Source: Dyella_B sp035690825 | Lineage (GTDB): Bacteria > Pseudomonadota > Gammaproteobacteria > Xanthomonadales > Rhodanobacteraceae | Direction: 5' to 3' | DNA: 64,000 nucleotides | NCBI RefSeq assembly: GCF_051954575.1 | Contig: NZ_JBQCHP010000043.1 | Span: 21,571 to 85,570 of the forward strand | Shown here: positions 18,932 through 27,168 of the stretch, in pieces | How the letters are laid out: each line of letters opens with the position of its first letter | How positions within the stretch are numbered: position 1 is the stretch's first letter | Notes under the pieces: model-generated | What the model was told of the DNA's origin: nothing | What the model saw: the letters and a program-made list of their open reading frames with translations, nothing else | Database searches by the model: none | Made by a program: the position numbers and the translations under genes

Positions 18932-19996
18932 ATGACAGACTTGCCGCACTACGTCCTTCAGCCATGGATCGCGCCCGTGTACGCAGCCCTGCCTTCCACC
19001 CGCAGCATCCGCACCGTCAGCTATGCATTGACCGCCCTGGCGCTGTTGCTGGTGCTGTGGCTCCATCTGCTGCCCGCGCTGCTGGCGGGATTGCTGGTGT
19101 ACGAGCTGGTGCATGCGATGACGCCGCTGCTTGGGCGGCGCATCTCCGGCGAGCGTGCGCGCCTGGTCGTGGTGACGGTGCTGGGCGTGATCGTGGTCGG
19201 TCTGCTGACCCTGCTGATCGTGGCGCTGGTGGGCTTCTTCCGTAACGAGATCAGCAACCCCGCCGCGCTGTGGGAACAACAGTTGATGCCGCTGGTGGAA
19301 AAGGCGCGTGCGCAATTGCCGCAATCGCTCACCAACTGGCTGCCCGACAGCGTGGACGAGTTGCGTGTGATGGCGTTGGAACTGACCCGCAAGCATGCGA
19401 TGAGCCTGCAGAACGTCGGCAAGGAGACCGCGCGCGTGCTGGTGCATATCATCCTGGGCCTGGTGCTGGGTGCGCTGGTGGCGCTCAACCGGGCGCGCCC
19501 TCCGCATCAGGTCGGTCCACTGGCGGCAGCGCTGGGCGAGCGTTGCCACCATCTGGCGGCGGCGTTTCACAACATCGTGTTCGCGCAGATCAAGATTTCG
19601 CTGATCAACACTGTCGCCACCGCCATCTTTCTGCTCGGCGTACTGCCGCTGATGGACATCCACGTGCCGCTGGCGAAGACGCTGGTAGTGGTGACCTTCC
19701 TCGCTGGCCTGCTGCCGGTGATAGGCAACCTCATTTCCAACACTGCGGTGACGATCGCCAGCCTGTCCATATCGATCTGGGTAGCCGCCGCGGCGCTGGG
19801 CTTTCTGATCGTGATCCACAAGCTGGAGTACTTCCTCAATGCGCGCATCATCGGCACGCAGATCCGCGCCCGCGCGTGGGAGCTGTTGGTGGCGATGCTG
19901 GTGATGGAGGCGGCGTTCGGGCTGGCCGGCTTGGTGGCGGCGCCGATCTATTACGCGTATCTGAAACGGGAACTGGAGCAGCAGCGCTTGATTTGA
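18932..19996 (+). CDS. AI-2E family (PerM-like) membrane transporter
   Basis: A 354-residue polytopic protein with two hydrophobic segments near the N-terminus and several more in the C-terminal half (IFLLGVLPLMDIHVPL, LVVVTFLAGLLPVIGNLISN and others), as in the AI-2E/PerM family. Homologues are credited with export of autoinducer-2 or with Na+/H+ exchange, but most are untested. The start MTDLPHYVL follows an AGAGGA-like site at some distance; an extension of 62 codons upstream is antisense to the phosphatase gene and was dropped. A REP pair begins 16 bp after the stop. Confidence 0.85.
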   Translation: MTDLPHYVLQPWIAPVYAALPSTRSIRTVSYALTALALLLVLWLHLLPALLAGLLVYELVHAMTPLLGRRISGERARLVVVTVLGVIVVGLLTLLIVALVGFFRNEISNPAALWEQQLMPLVEKARAQLPQSLTNWLPDSVDELRVMALELTRKHAMSLQNVGKETARVLVHIILGLVLGALVALNRARPPHQVGPLAAALGERCHHLAAAFHNIVFAQIKISLINTVATAIFLLGVLPLMDIHVPLAKTLVVVTFLAGLLPVIGNLISNTAVTIASLSISIWVAAAALGFLIVIHKLEYFLNARIIGTQIRARAWELLVAMLVMEAAFGLAGLVAAPIYYAYLKRELEQQRLI

Positions 19997-20012
19997 TCAG
20001 GCGCCTGATTCC

Positions 20013-20083
20013 GTAGGTTGGGGTGCAAACCCCAACATCGTGATGCACGACGACATGAATGTTGGGGTTTGCCCCCAACCTAC
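20013..20083. repeat. GTAG-headed REP pair (BIME-like), copy 1
   Basis: Two inverted REP units. Each is GTAG followed by the hairpin GTTGGGGT/ACCCCAAC or a close variant, separated by about 24 bp of unrelated sequence. It sits between the convergent AI-2E permease and bluB genes. The outer GTAG of the right-hand unit, read on the minus strand, contains the TAG stop codon of bluB. Confidence 0.92.
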
Positions 20084-20772
20084 GAGCGTATGGCGTTCAA
20101 CAGCGCATCGTTCTCCACGGCGCCCTCCCAGGTGTTGCCATGAATCAACTGCTCCAGCGGCAGGCGCGACCGCCAACCGGCGATTTCCAGTTCCGGTTTG
20201 GGCAGGAACTCGCTGACATAGCCCAGGCATAGATAGGCCACGGGATAGACCTGCGCGGGCAGCTTCAAGGTCTCGGCCAGCCGTGCCGGATCGACGATGC
20301 TGACCCAGCCCACGCCGATGCCTTCGGCGCGTGCGGCCAGCCACAGGTTCTGCACGGCCAAGCACGTGCTGAAGAGGTCGGTCTCCAGCATGGTGTTGCG
20401 GCCAAGCACGTGCGGGCCGCCGCGCTGGCGATCGCAGGTGATGCACAGATTGATCGGGCTGTCGACGATGCCTTCGAGCTTCAGTCGCCGATACTGCGCG
20501 GCGCGCTCATCCGAATAGTTGTTGGCGGCGTCGGCGTTCGCATCGTCATACAGCGCCTTCACCGCGCGTTTCACGTCGATGCTGTCGATGACGATGAAAT
20601 CCCACGGCTGCATGAAGCCGACCGAAGGGGCGTGATGGGCGGCCAGGAGCAGGCGCGCCAGCACCTCCGCGGCGATGGGATCAGGCAGGAATTGCGAACG
20701 CACGTCGCGGCGCTCATGGATGGCGCGATACAGGCCCGCGCGCTGCTCTTCCGAAAAACGATGATCGCTCAT
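20080..20772 (-). CDS. bluB: 5,6-dimethylbenzimidazole synthase BluB
   Basis: A 230-residue flavin-dependent member of the nitroreductase fold that cleaves FMNH2 to make 5,6-dimethylbenzimidazole, the lower ligand of cobalamin. The stretch ERRDVRSQFLPDPI at the N-terminus and APSVGFMQPWDF are characteristic of BluB rather than other nitroreductases. The last codons are followed by a TAG that lies inside a REP element. The rep helicase gene ends 8 bp upstream on the same strand, so bluB is probably the second gene of that transcript. No other cobalamin gene and no cobalamin riboswitch is seen here. Confidence 0.9.
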   Translation of the reverse strand: MSDHRFSEEQRAGLYRAIHERRDVRSQFLPDPIAAEVLARLLLAAHHAPSVGFMQPWDFIVIDSIDVKRAVKALYDDANADAANNYSDERAAQYRRLKLEGIVDSPINLCITCDRQRGGPHVLGRNTMLETDLFSTCLAVQNLWLAARAEGIGVGWVSIVDPARLAETLKLPAQVYPVAYLCLGYVSEFLPKPELEIAGWRSRLPLEQLIHGNTWEGAVENDALLNAIRS

Positions 20773-20780
20773 GGCTGGGC

Positions 20781-22763
20781 TCAGTTGCCGGCCAGCATCG
20801 CGGCGATCTTCGCCATATGCGATTCGGCGGTTTCGCGCACAGCTTCCTTGTCCGCTTCCGGATCCTTGCCTTCCCAGTGCAGATCGTCCTGCGGTAATTC
20901 GTGCAGGAAGCGGCTAGGTTGGTTGCTGTGGATTTCACCGTAGCGCTTGGTCTTGGACGACCATGACAGCGTCAGCAATTCCTTGGCGCGCGTAATGCCC
21001 ACGTACATCAGCCGGCGTTCTTCATCGACGCGGCCTTCGTCGATCGCGGCGTCGTTCGGCAGTGTGCCGTCCTCGCAGCCGACGATGAAGACGAAGCGGA
21101 ATTCCAGGCCTTTTGCCGCGTGCAGCGTCATCATGCGCAGCGCGTTGCCCGGTTCGTCGCGATCGGCATGCGTGAGCAACGCCAGTTGCGAGGCGAGATC
21201 GCCGGCGCTGTTGCCGCCCTTTTGCATCGCGCGGAACCAGTCGGCCAGTTCGCGCAGATTGCCCAGGCGACGATCGCGCAAAGCGGCGTCTTGCGTGCTG
21301 GCCATGATGTGCGTGGCGTACTGCGTGCGCGTCAGCACACGGTCGACCAGATCGGCGGCGCTTTCGTGCAGCGATGCACTGCGTAACTCATCCAACAGTT
21401 CCGAGAACGAAGCGAGCGCCGCGGCAGGGCGTGGGCTCAGCTGGCGCAGCACGCTGTCGCTGCGTGTGGCTTCGAGCAGGGAGCAGTGTTTTGTTTGTGC
21501 GATCTGGCCCAGCTTCTCCAGCGTGGTCGCACCAATCTCTCGCTTGGGCACGTTCACCACGCGCAAAAACGCCGCATCGTCGCTGGGGTTGGTGAGCAGG
21601 CGCAGATAGCAGAGCAGATCCTTTACTTCCGCGCGATCGAGGAATGACAGCGCACCGGTCAGGTGATACGGCACGCGCGCCAGTCGCAAGGCTTTTTCCA
21701 GCGGACGCGCCTGGAAGTTGCCGCGGTACAGGATCGCCATGTCGTGCCAGCGCACCTTGTGCTTTTCGGCCAGGGTGGCGGCCATGCCGGCGATGCGCTC
21801 GGCTTCGTGTTCGGCATCCTTGCATTCGATCACGCGGATCGGCGCGCCTTCCGGATGCTCGCTCCACAGCTTCTTGGTGTGCAGGTGCGGGTTGTTGGCG
21901 ATCAGCTGGTTGGCGGCGCGCAGGATGCGGCGGCCGCAGCGGTAATTCTGTTCCAGCTTGATCACGCGCAGGCTCGGCCAGTCCTTGCCAAGCTGATCGA
22001 TGTTCTCCGGATTGGCGCCGCGCCAGGCGTAGATCGACTGATCGTCGTCGCCCACGCAGGTGAAGCTGCCGCGCTCGCCTGTCAGCGCCTTGAGCAGGCG
22101 ATATTGCGCGTCGTTGGTGTCCTGGTATTCGTCTACCAATAGATAGCGCAGGCGTTCGCGCCATGTCGTGCGACATTCATCGTCGCTTTCGAGGATGCGC
22201 AGCGGCAATCGGATCAGGTCGTCGAAATCAACCGCGTTGAACGCGGCAAGGCGGTTTTGGTAGAGCTCATAGATCGTCGCCGCTTCCAGCTCGCGCGGAC
22301 TGCGCGCAGCGGCCAGCGCTTCTTCCGGCGACAGGCCGCTGTTCTTGGCGCGGCTGAGCAGATTGCGCAGGCCGAACAGCACGTCCGGTTTTGCGCCCTT
22401 GGGCGCCAGTTCCTTGACGATGCCCTCGCTGTCGTCGGCGTCCAGCACGGAAAAACCGCGGCGCAGTCCGGCGCGGGCGTGTTCCATCTGCAGGAACTTC
22501 AGGCCCAGCGCGTGGAACGTGCACACGGTGAGCGCTTGCGCATCCTCGGTGCTTACCAGTTTGGCGACGCGCTCGCGCATCTCGCGCGCGGCCTTGTTGG
22601 TGAAGGTGATCGCGGCGATCTTGGAGGCGGCCAGCTTACGGCGCTGCACCAGGTGCGCGATCTTCTGCGTGATCACGGATGTCTTGCCGGAACCGGCGCC
22701 CGCGAGCACCAGCAGCGGGCTGTCGACGTGTTCGACAGCGGCCAGTTGTTGGGGGTTGAGCAT
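20781..22763 (-). CDS. rep: ATP-dependent DNA helicase Rep (SF1A)
   Basis: A 660-residue 3'-5' helicase that helps forks pass protein blocks. The Walker A motif GAGSGKTS lies near residues 22-29. The other SF1A motifs are present: AITFTNKAA (Ia), VDEYQDTN (II), GDDDQSIYAWRGA (III), and further downstream EQNYR (IV) and TLHAAKGLEF (V). The length and opening MLNPQQLAAV fit Rep better than UvrD, which is longer. A 17-codon in-frame extension was rejected. It is divergent from tdk and followed closely by bluB. Confidence 0.93.
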   Translation of the reverse strand: MLNPQQLAAVEHVDSPLLVLAGAGSGKTSVITQKIAHLVQRRKLAASKIAAITFTNKAAREMRERVAKLVSTEDAQALTVCTFHALGLKFLQMEHARAGLRRGFSVLDADDSEGIVKELAPKGAKPDVLFGLRNLLSRAKNSGLSPEEALAAARSPRELEAATIYELYQNRLAAFNAVDFDDLIRLPLRILESDDECRTTWRERLRYLLVDEYQDTNDAQYRLLKALTGERGSFTCVGDDDQSIYAWRGANPENIDQLGKDWPSLRVIKLEQNYRCGRRILRAANQLIANNPHLHTKKLWSEHPEGAPIRVIECKDAEHEAERIAGMAATLAEKHKVRWHDMAILYRGNFQARPLEKALRLARVPYHLTGALSFLDRAEVKDLLCYLRLLTNPSDDAAFLRVVNVPKREIGATTLEKLGQIAQTKHCSLLEATRSDSVLRQLSPRPAAALASFSELLDELRSASLHESAADLVDRVLTRTQYATHIMASTQDAALRDRRLGNLRELADWFRAMQKGGNSAGDLASQLALLTHADRDEPGNALRMMTLHAAKGLEFRFVFIVGCEDGTLPNDAAIDEGRVDEERRLMYVGITRAKELLTLSWSSKTKRYGEIHSNQPSRFLHELPQDDLHWEGKDPEADKEAVRETAESHMAKIAAMLAGN

Positions 22764-22904
22764 GCGTCGGTCGGATCGGTCAGGTGCGCGCAGCGCGAAG
22801 CCAGATCGTAGCAAAGCAGGGCCGATCGGAGCAGGCTTGCAAAGACTTCCTCGCGGTGGCAGCCGGTCGCGCTACCATGCGCCATCCCGCTTACCCCCAA
22901 GCCC

Positions 22905-23537
22905 ATGGCCAAGCTCTACTTCTACTATTCGTCGATGAACGCCGGCAAGACCACCAACTTGCTGCAGAGCGCGTACAACTACTTCGAGCGCGGCATGCGC
23001 ACGCTCATTCTCACGCCGGCGCTGGACAACCGCTATGGCGAGGGCGTGGTGGCCTCGCGCATCGGCCTGCGCTCGCAGGCGCAGCGGTTCACGGCGAAGA
23101 CCGATCTGCTGGCGCAGGTGCGGGCGGACATCGTCGCGCATGGCGACCTGCATTGCGTGTTCGTGGACGAGGCGCAGTTTCTCAACAAGGCGCAGGTATG
23201 GCAGCTCACCGACGTGGTCGACGAACTCAATATTCCCGTGCTGGCCTATGGTTTGCGTACCGATTTTCGTGGCGAACTGTTCGAGGGCAGCTGCTATCTC
23301 TTGGCCTGGGCCGATATCCTGGAAGAAATCAAGACCATCTGCCACACCGGCCGCAAGGCCACCATGGTGGTGCGGGTGGATGACGAGGGGCGGGCGATCA
23401 CCGAAGGGCCGCAGGTTGAGATCGGCGGCAACGAACGCTATGTCTCGGTGAGCCGCGCCGAATTCAAGAAAATCACCCGCGGACATGGCCGTATCGAACT
23501 GAAGCAGTCCACTCTGCCACTGGAAGAGAAGCACTGA
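22905..23537 (+). CDS. tdk: thymidine kinase, type II
   Basis: Phosphorylates thymidine in nucleotide salvage (EC 2.7.1.21), 210 residues. The P-loop SSMNAGKTT is at residues 8-16, the Mg site FVDEAQFL near 86, and the lasso region GRKATMVVRVDDEG and GGNERYVSVSRAEF follow. The E. coli-type enzyme has structural zinc held by two Cys pairs here; this protein keeps one cysteine (CHTG) and has Ser in place of the later Cys, so the zinc site looks lost. It is divergent from rep and 33 bp ahead of an unknown gene that may share its transcript. Confidence 0.95.
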   Translation: MAKLYFYYSSMNAGKTTNLLQSAYNYFERGMRTLILTPALDNRYGEGVVASRIGLRSQAQRFTAKTDLLAQVRADIVAHGDLHCVFVDEAQFLNKAQVWQLTDVVDELNIPVLAYGLRTDFRGELFEGSCYLLAWADILEEIKTICHTGRKATMVVRVDDEGRAITEGPQVEIGGNERYVSVSRAEFKKITRGHGRIELKQSTLPLEEKH

Positions 23538-23570
23538 TCCGCAATGGCATCAGTACAAGGAAAACATCGA

Positions 23571-24344
23571 ATGAGCAATCCGGACACTTATTTTCCCGCC
23601 TGGCAGCGCCCGCATTGGCAGCCCAGCGACGAGGAAGTCATTTTGCAGTTCTACGCGTTCGGCAAATTCCAGCCGACGCGCGTGCCATCGGCGACCTACG
23701 GCAGCGACGGCCTGCCGGAAGAAGTGCAGCTCACCAGTCACCATCATCACGTGTTGCGTGATTGGGAAGGCTATCCGCTGAAAGGACCACTGGGCGAATT
23801 GTTCAAGAACGATGCGCCGGAAGCGTTCGAGCAGGCCATGGCCGCGCCGCAGGTGTTGGTGCTGCATGGACGTTTCAAGGACCAGGCCGATACCGGCTAT
23901 CTGCGCGACACGTTCGGCGTGCTGGCAGGCTTGCTCGACATCGGTGGCGTGGCGATTCTCGATCCGCAGATTCTCACCCTGTTCGATGCCACCGAGTGGC
24001 GCGACCGTTATCTGGTCAAGGACGGCGCGCCCTTGCGCAACCATGTGCTGATCTTGCGCGACGAAGACGAAGCGGGGCGTTACTGGATCCACACGCGCGG
24101 CATGCGCAAGTTCGGTCGTCCGGATATCAGCCTGCGCAACGTGCCGGAGCGCGAAACCGATCGCGCCGGGGCGTTGTGCCAGCGGTTGATGGAGCTGGAA
24201 GCCTTGGGCGCGCGTTTTGCCGATGGGCAAGCGCTGGAAGTGGATGGGATGGTCGGCGGCCTGGTCGCGGAGGTGGGTGGCGCGTTTGACGATCCGCAAT
24301 TCAACAATACGTATGTTGAGTTTTATTGGCCTGATGCGGCCTGA
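23571..24344 (+). CDS. uncharacterised protein downstream of tdk
   Basis: A 257-residue soluble protein with no signal peptide or membrane segment. It is rich in aromatic and acidic residues, contains HHHH near residue 57 and ends FNNTYVEFYWPD. The start has AAGGA about 8-10 bases upstream; a weaker ATG lies nine codons earlier. I do not recognise the family: segments such as GVLAGLLDIGGVAILDPQ and HTRGMRKFGRPDISLRNVP look like the DUF4261-type single-domain proteins, but this is only an impression. Position behind tdk suggests co-transcription. A repeat element follows 31 bp after the stop. Confidence 0.8.
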   Translation: MSNPDTYFPAWQRPHWQPSDEEVILQFYAFGKFQPTRVPSATYGSDGLPEEVQLTSHHHHVLRDWEGYPLKGPLGELFKNDAPEAFEQAMAAPQVLVLHGRFKDQADTGYLRDTFGVLAGLLDIGGVAILDPQILTLFDATEWRDRYLVKDGAPLRNHVLILRDEDEAGRYWIHTRGMRKFGRPDISLRNVPERETDRAGALCQRLMELEALGARFADGQALEVDGMVGGLVAEVGGAFDDPQFNNTYVEFYWPDAA

Positions 24345-24375
24345 ACTTCTGCATTCACTTTAGCGCGCGATTTCC

Positions 24376-24502
24376 GCTCCCTCCCCTACGTGCAGTAGGG
24401 GAGGGTTGGGGTGGGGGTGAAGCAATCTCGCGACGTATTTCAATTGCGCCGCAAGCTCGTGCAACCCCACCCCGGCCCTCCCCTGCATGCAGGGGAGGGA
24501 GC
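24376..24502 (+). repeat. hairpin/G-run repeat element, copy 2
   Basis: The best preserved copy of the element also seen at 4035-4159 and 48227-48345. End hairpins are built on GCTCCCTCCCCT and its complement. Inside the left hairpin the plus strand reads GGGGAGGG, TT, GGGG, T, GGGGG; inside the right one the minus strand has a matching series. It lies between the convergent unknown gene and mutM. Confidence 0.85.
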
Positions 24503-24522
24503 AGATCAGCACCGCACGTTGA

Positions 24523-25350
24523 TCACTTCTGACACCGCGGACACCAAAACGTCGAGCGCTGCCCAATCACCTGCTGCCGTATCGGCGTACCGCACACCCT
24601 GCATGGCTCGCCCTCGCGCCCATACACGAACAGCTCGCGAAAGAAATACCCCGGCGCGCCATCTGGATTGAGGAAATCCCGCAAGGTCGTGCCGCCGCGT
24701 TCGATCGCCCAGGCCAGGATGCGTTTCACCTCGCCGGCCAGGCGTTGATAGCGTGCGCGCGATACCGTGCCGGCCGGCCGGCGCGGATCGATGCCGGCCG
24801 CGAACAGCGCTTCGCTCGCGTAGATGTTGCCTACGCCGACCACGATCGCGTTGTCCATCAGGAACAGTTTCACTGCCGCTTTGCGTCCGCGCGAACGCTG
24901 CCACAGCAGATCGCCGTCGAAAGCATCGGTGAGCGGTTCGGGACCGAGGTCTGCGAGCAGCTCGTGCGTGGTGCCAGGTGCTTGCCATAGCAGGCAGCCA
25001 AAGCGCCGCGGATCGGTAAAGCGAAGGATGCGTGCGCGTTCGCCTTTTAATGGTTCGAGGCTGATGTCCACGTGGTCATGCGGGCCGGGTGCTACGTCCG
25101 GCGGCAGTACGCGCAGCACGCCGGTCATGCCCAGATGCAACAGCGCGCTGCCGGCATGCGTGTGCAACAGCAGATATTTGGCGCGGCGTTCGACTTCGTC
25201 GATACGCTGGCCGGGCAGCACTTCGGTGATCTCGCGCGGAATCGGCCAGCGCAGGTCGGCGCGCCGCAACGTAACGCTGGCGACGCGACGACCGATCAGG
25301 TGTGGTGCGATGCCGCGACGTGTAGTTTCGACTTCGGGGAGTTCAGGCAT
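24523..25350 (-). CDS. mutM: formamidopyrimidine-DNA glycosylase MutM
   Basis: Base-excision repair enzyme that removes 8-oxoguanine and formamidopyrimidines and nicks the abasic site. The 275-residue product starts MPELPEVE, giving the catalytic Pro2 and Glu3, and ends with a four-cysteine zinc finger (CRVCG and CPRC near residues 245-272). It is the last gene of a five-gene operon headed by an ABC transporter; only one base separates its ATG from the stop of the preceding gene. Confidence 0.96.
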   Translation of the reverse strand: MPELPEVETTRRGIAPHLIGRRVASVTLRRADLRWPIPREITEVLPGQRIDEVERRAKYLLLHTHAGSALLHLGMTGVLRVLPPDVAPGPHDHVDISLEPLKGERARILRFTDPRRFGCLLWQAPGTTHELLADLGPEPLTDAFDGDLLWQRSRGRKAAVKLFLMDNAIVVGVGNIYASEALFAAGIDPRRPAGTVSRARYQRLAGEVKRILAWAIERGGTTLRDFLNPDGAPGYFFRELFVYGREGEPCRVCGTPIRQQVIGQRSTFWCPRCQK

Positions 25351-25351
25351 G

Positions 25352-25846
25352 TTATTGCGCCTGGATCGTCTGGCTTTGTGCCGAGCGTGGCATATGCTGC
25401 ATCGACACGATGCCTATGCGGTCGCCAACCTGCACGTAAACGTTGTGGCCGATCGCCGTCGCGATACCGAAGCGCAGCGTTTCACTGTCCAGTTCGAGCC
25501 TGGCCTGCGCGGGCGCCAGGCCGATCTTCGCCAGGTCGTAGCCGGCTGCCGGTTGCCAACTGCGCACCGGCGCGGCGGCGATGCGCACCAGTTCTTCCAG
25601 GCGCTGATCATCGGCGCGCGTTTCGTTGGCTGCATCGATACGCCACCAGTGTTCGCCGCGTTTTACGTAGCGCTCCGCTGGCGCGCGGCCGGTTTCCAGT
25701 GTCACGTGCGTGATCGCGTCCGGCTTGAGCGGCAGCAGCGTGCCGGGCGCGGCCTGCTGGTCGGCGTGCAGTTGCCACCATGCGGCGACCAGCAGTGCGA
25801 CTACCGCAACAAAGAACCAAAGCTGCTTGCGCACCGTCCGCTTCAC
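25352..25846 (-). CDS. DUF4340-like membrane-anchored protein
   Basis: A 164-residue protein with one N-terminal membrane segment (FFVAVVALLVAAWWQL) and an exported beta-rich domain. The pattern ITHVTLETGRAPAERYVKRGEHWWRI resembles the repeated unit of DUF4340 proteins that accompany GldG-type ABC systems. The start is GTG: its GTGA overlaps the TGA of the preceding gldG-like gene, so translation is coupled. It is short for a DUF4340 protein, consistent with a single repeat. Function is unknown; it is probably a periplasmic part of the neighbouring ABC system. Confidence 0.75.
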   Translation of the reverse strand: MKRTVRKQLWFFVAVVALLVAAWWQLHADQQAAPGTLLPLKPDAITHVTLETGRAPAERYVKRGEHWWRIDAANETRADDQRLEELVRIAAAPVRSWQPAAGYDLAKIGLAPAQARLELDSETLRFGIATAIGHNVYVQVGDRIGIVSMQHMPRSAQSQTIQAQ

Positions 25847-27168
25847 ACGCGCCGCCTGCGCCAGGCGATCAGGCCGCCGATCGCCAGCAGAATCAGCGGC
25901 AGAATCAGTATGAAGCCGGCGCTCAACAACCCCAGTTCGCCTTGCGAAACATTGAGCATGCGATCGGGCGCGCCGCGCGGCGGCATGCTGATGAGCTGGT
26001 CGTCACCCAGCAGCCAGTTGAAGATGCGTTCGCCCAGCGCCCGGTTGCCGCCGTTGCCCAGATAGCTGTTGGAAAGAAAATCGCCGTTGCCGATCACCAC
26101 CACGCGCTGCTCGCTTTTGTCGGGGCTTGGCGAAAGACGGCTGAGCGCGAAACCGAAATCGAGCGGGCCTTTCAGTACTGCAGCGGCGCTTTTGTCGAGC
26201 GACTGCGTGCTGGCTTGCGGGCTGGAACGCAGGAAGGGTTCGAGTTTCCAGTCGCTCTTGCGCGTTTGGGCCAGCGGCGCGACTTCCGGAAACAGCGTGG
26301 TGAGCGTAAAGCCGCGCGTGATGATGCTCGGCGGATAATCGCCCAGCGCGATGATGCGTGGATCCTTCAGGCCCAGCGCCGCGGACGAGGGATCGATCAA
26401 TTCGCCGGGCAACACGCGAAGCGCGAGCGCATCGGCGATCGGCTGCAGGCTCGCGTCGAGATTGCCCGGATCGGCCAGCCACAGCAGGTTGCCGCCGCCG
26501 GCCAGGTAATCGAGCAACGCCTTGGTGGCGCCGGGCGCCAGTGATGCCTGCGGCCCGGCCAGCACGACCAGGTCAGTGTGTTCGGGCACGCCGGTGACCT
26601 GCGAAAAGTTCAGCGGCACGGCGCGCAGGCCGCTCTTTTCCAGTTGCGATACGAAGGTGCCCAGATCGGGATTGCCTGGGCCGTCCGCGCGGCGTTCGCC
26701 GTCGCCGGTGACGAACGCGACGATGCGATCGCCGCCGCGCACCAGGCGCTCCAGCGCATCGGTGAGGCTGCGCTCGGTCAGGGTGTCCAGGCGTTGCTGG
26801 CGATCGCGATAGTGCAGGATCAGTTCGCCATCGACAGTGATGCCGAGGTTGCGCATGGCTGCCGGATCCTGCTGCGGATCGACGAAACTCAAATGCAGAT
26901 CCGGCTTGGCGCGCTGATAGCGTTGCAAGGCGGCGGCAATGGTCTGGCGCAGGTCGCCTTGCGGGCTGGCATAACTGACGATGTCGACCGGTCCATCGAA
27001 CTTCGCCAGCACCGCGCGCGTTTCCGGCGACATGCTGACGCGGCTGTTGAACGTCCAATCGGCGACGCGATCATGGCGAGCGGTGAGATAGCCGATCGCG
27101 CCGGCGCCCAGCAGCACCAGCACCGCAAACAGCCAACCGTGCAGGCGGCGCATGAAAGCCATGTCCAT
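25843..27168 (-). CDS. GldG-like ABC transporter auxiliary protein
   Basis: A 441-residue protein with an N-terminal membrane span (LFAVLVLLGAGAIGYL), a large exported ABC_transp_aux/GldG domain (VDIVSYASPQGDLRQTI, IVAFVTGDGERR, LVVLAGPQASL, LLWLADPG) and a C-terminal span followed by RRRRV. GldG forms part of gliding-motility ABC transporters in Bacteroidota, but the same domain occurs with ABC-2 permeases of unknown role in many Proteobacteria. The ATG overlaps the permease stop by one base (TGATG). An upstream in-frame extension was rejected because it lies within the permease gene. Confidence 0.85.
   Translation of the reverse strand: MDMAFMRRLHGWLFAVLVLLGAGAIGYLTARHDRVADWTFNSRVSMSPETRAVLAKFDGPVDIVSYASPQGDLRQTIAAALQRYQRAKPDLHLSFVDPQQDPAAMRNLGITVDGELILHYRDRQQRLDTLTERSLTDALERLVRGGDRIVAFVTGDGERRADGPGNPDLGTFVSQLEKSGLRAVPLNFSQVTGVPEHTDLVVLAGPQASLAPGATKALLDYLAGGGNLLWLADPGNLDASLQPIADALALRVLPGELIDPSSAALGLKDPRIIALGDYPPSIITRGFTLTTLFPEVAPLAQTRKSDWKLEPFLRSSPQASTQSLDKSAAAVLKGPLDFGFALSRLSPSPDKSEQRVVVIGNGDFLSNSYLGNGGNRALGERIFNWLLGDDQLISMPPRGAPDRMLNVSQGELGLLSAGFILILPLILLAIGGLIAWRRRRV

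Noticed and set aside
20013..20083. REP pairs as ordinary rho-independent terminators
   Set aside because: The hairpins have no T run behind them, and their inverted pairing and GTAG heads fit REP elements. They may still help end transcripts.
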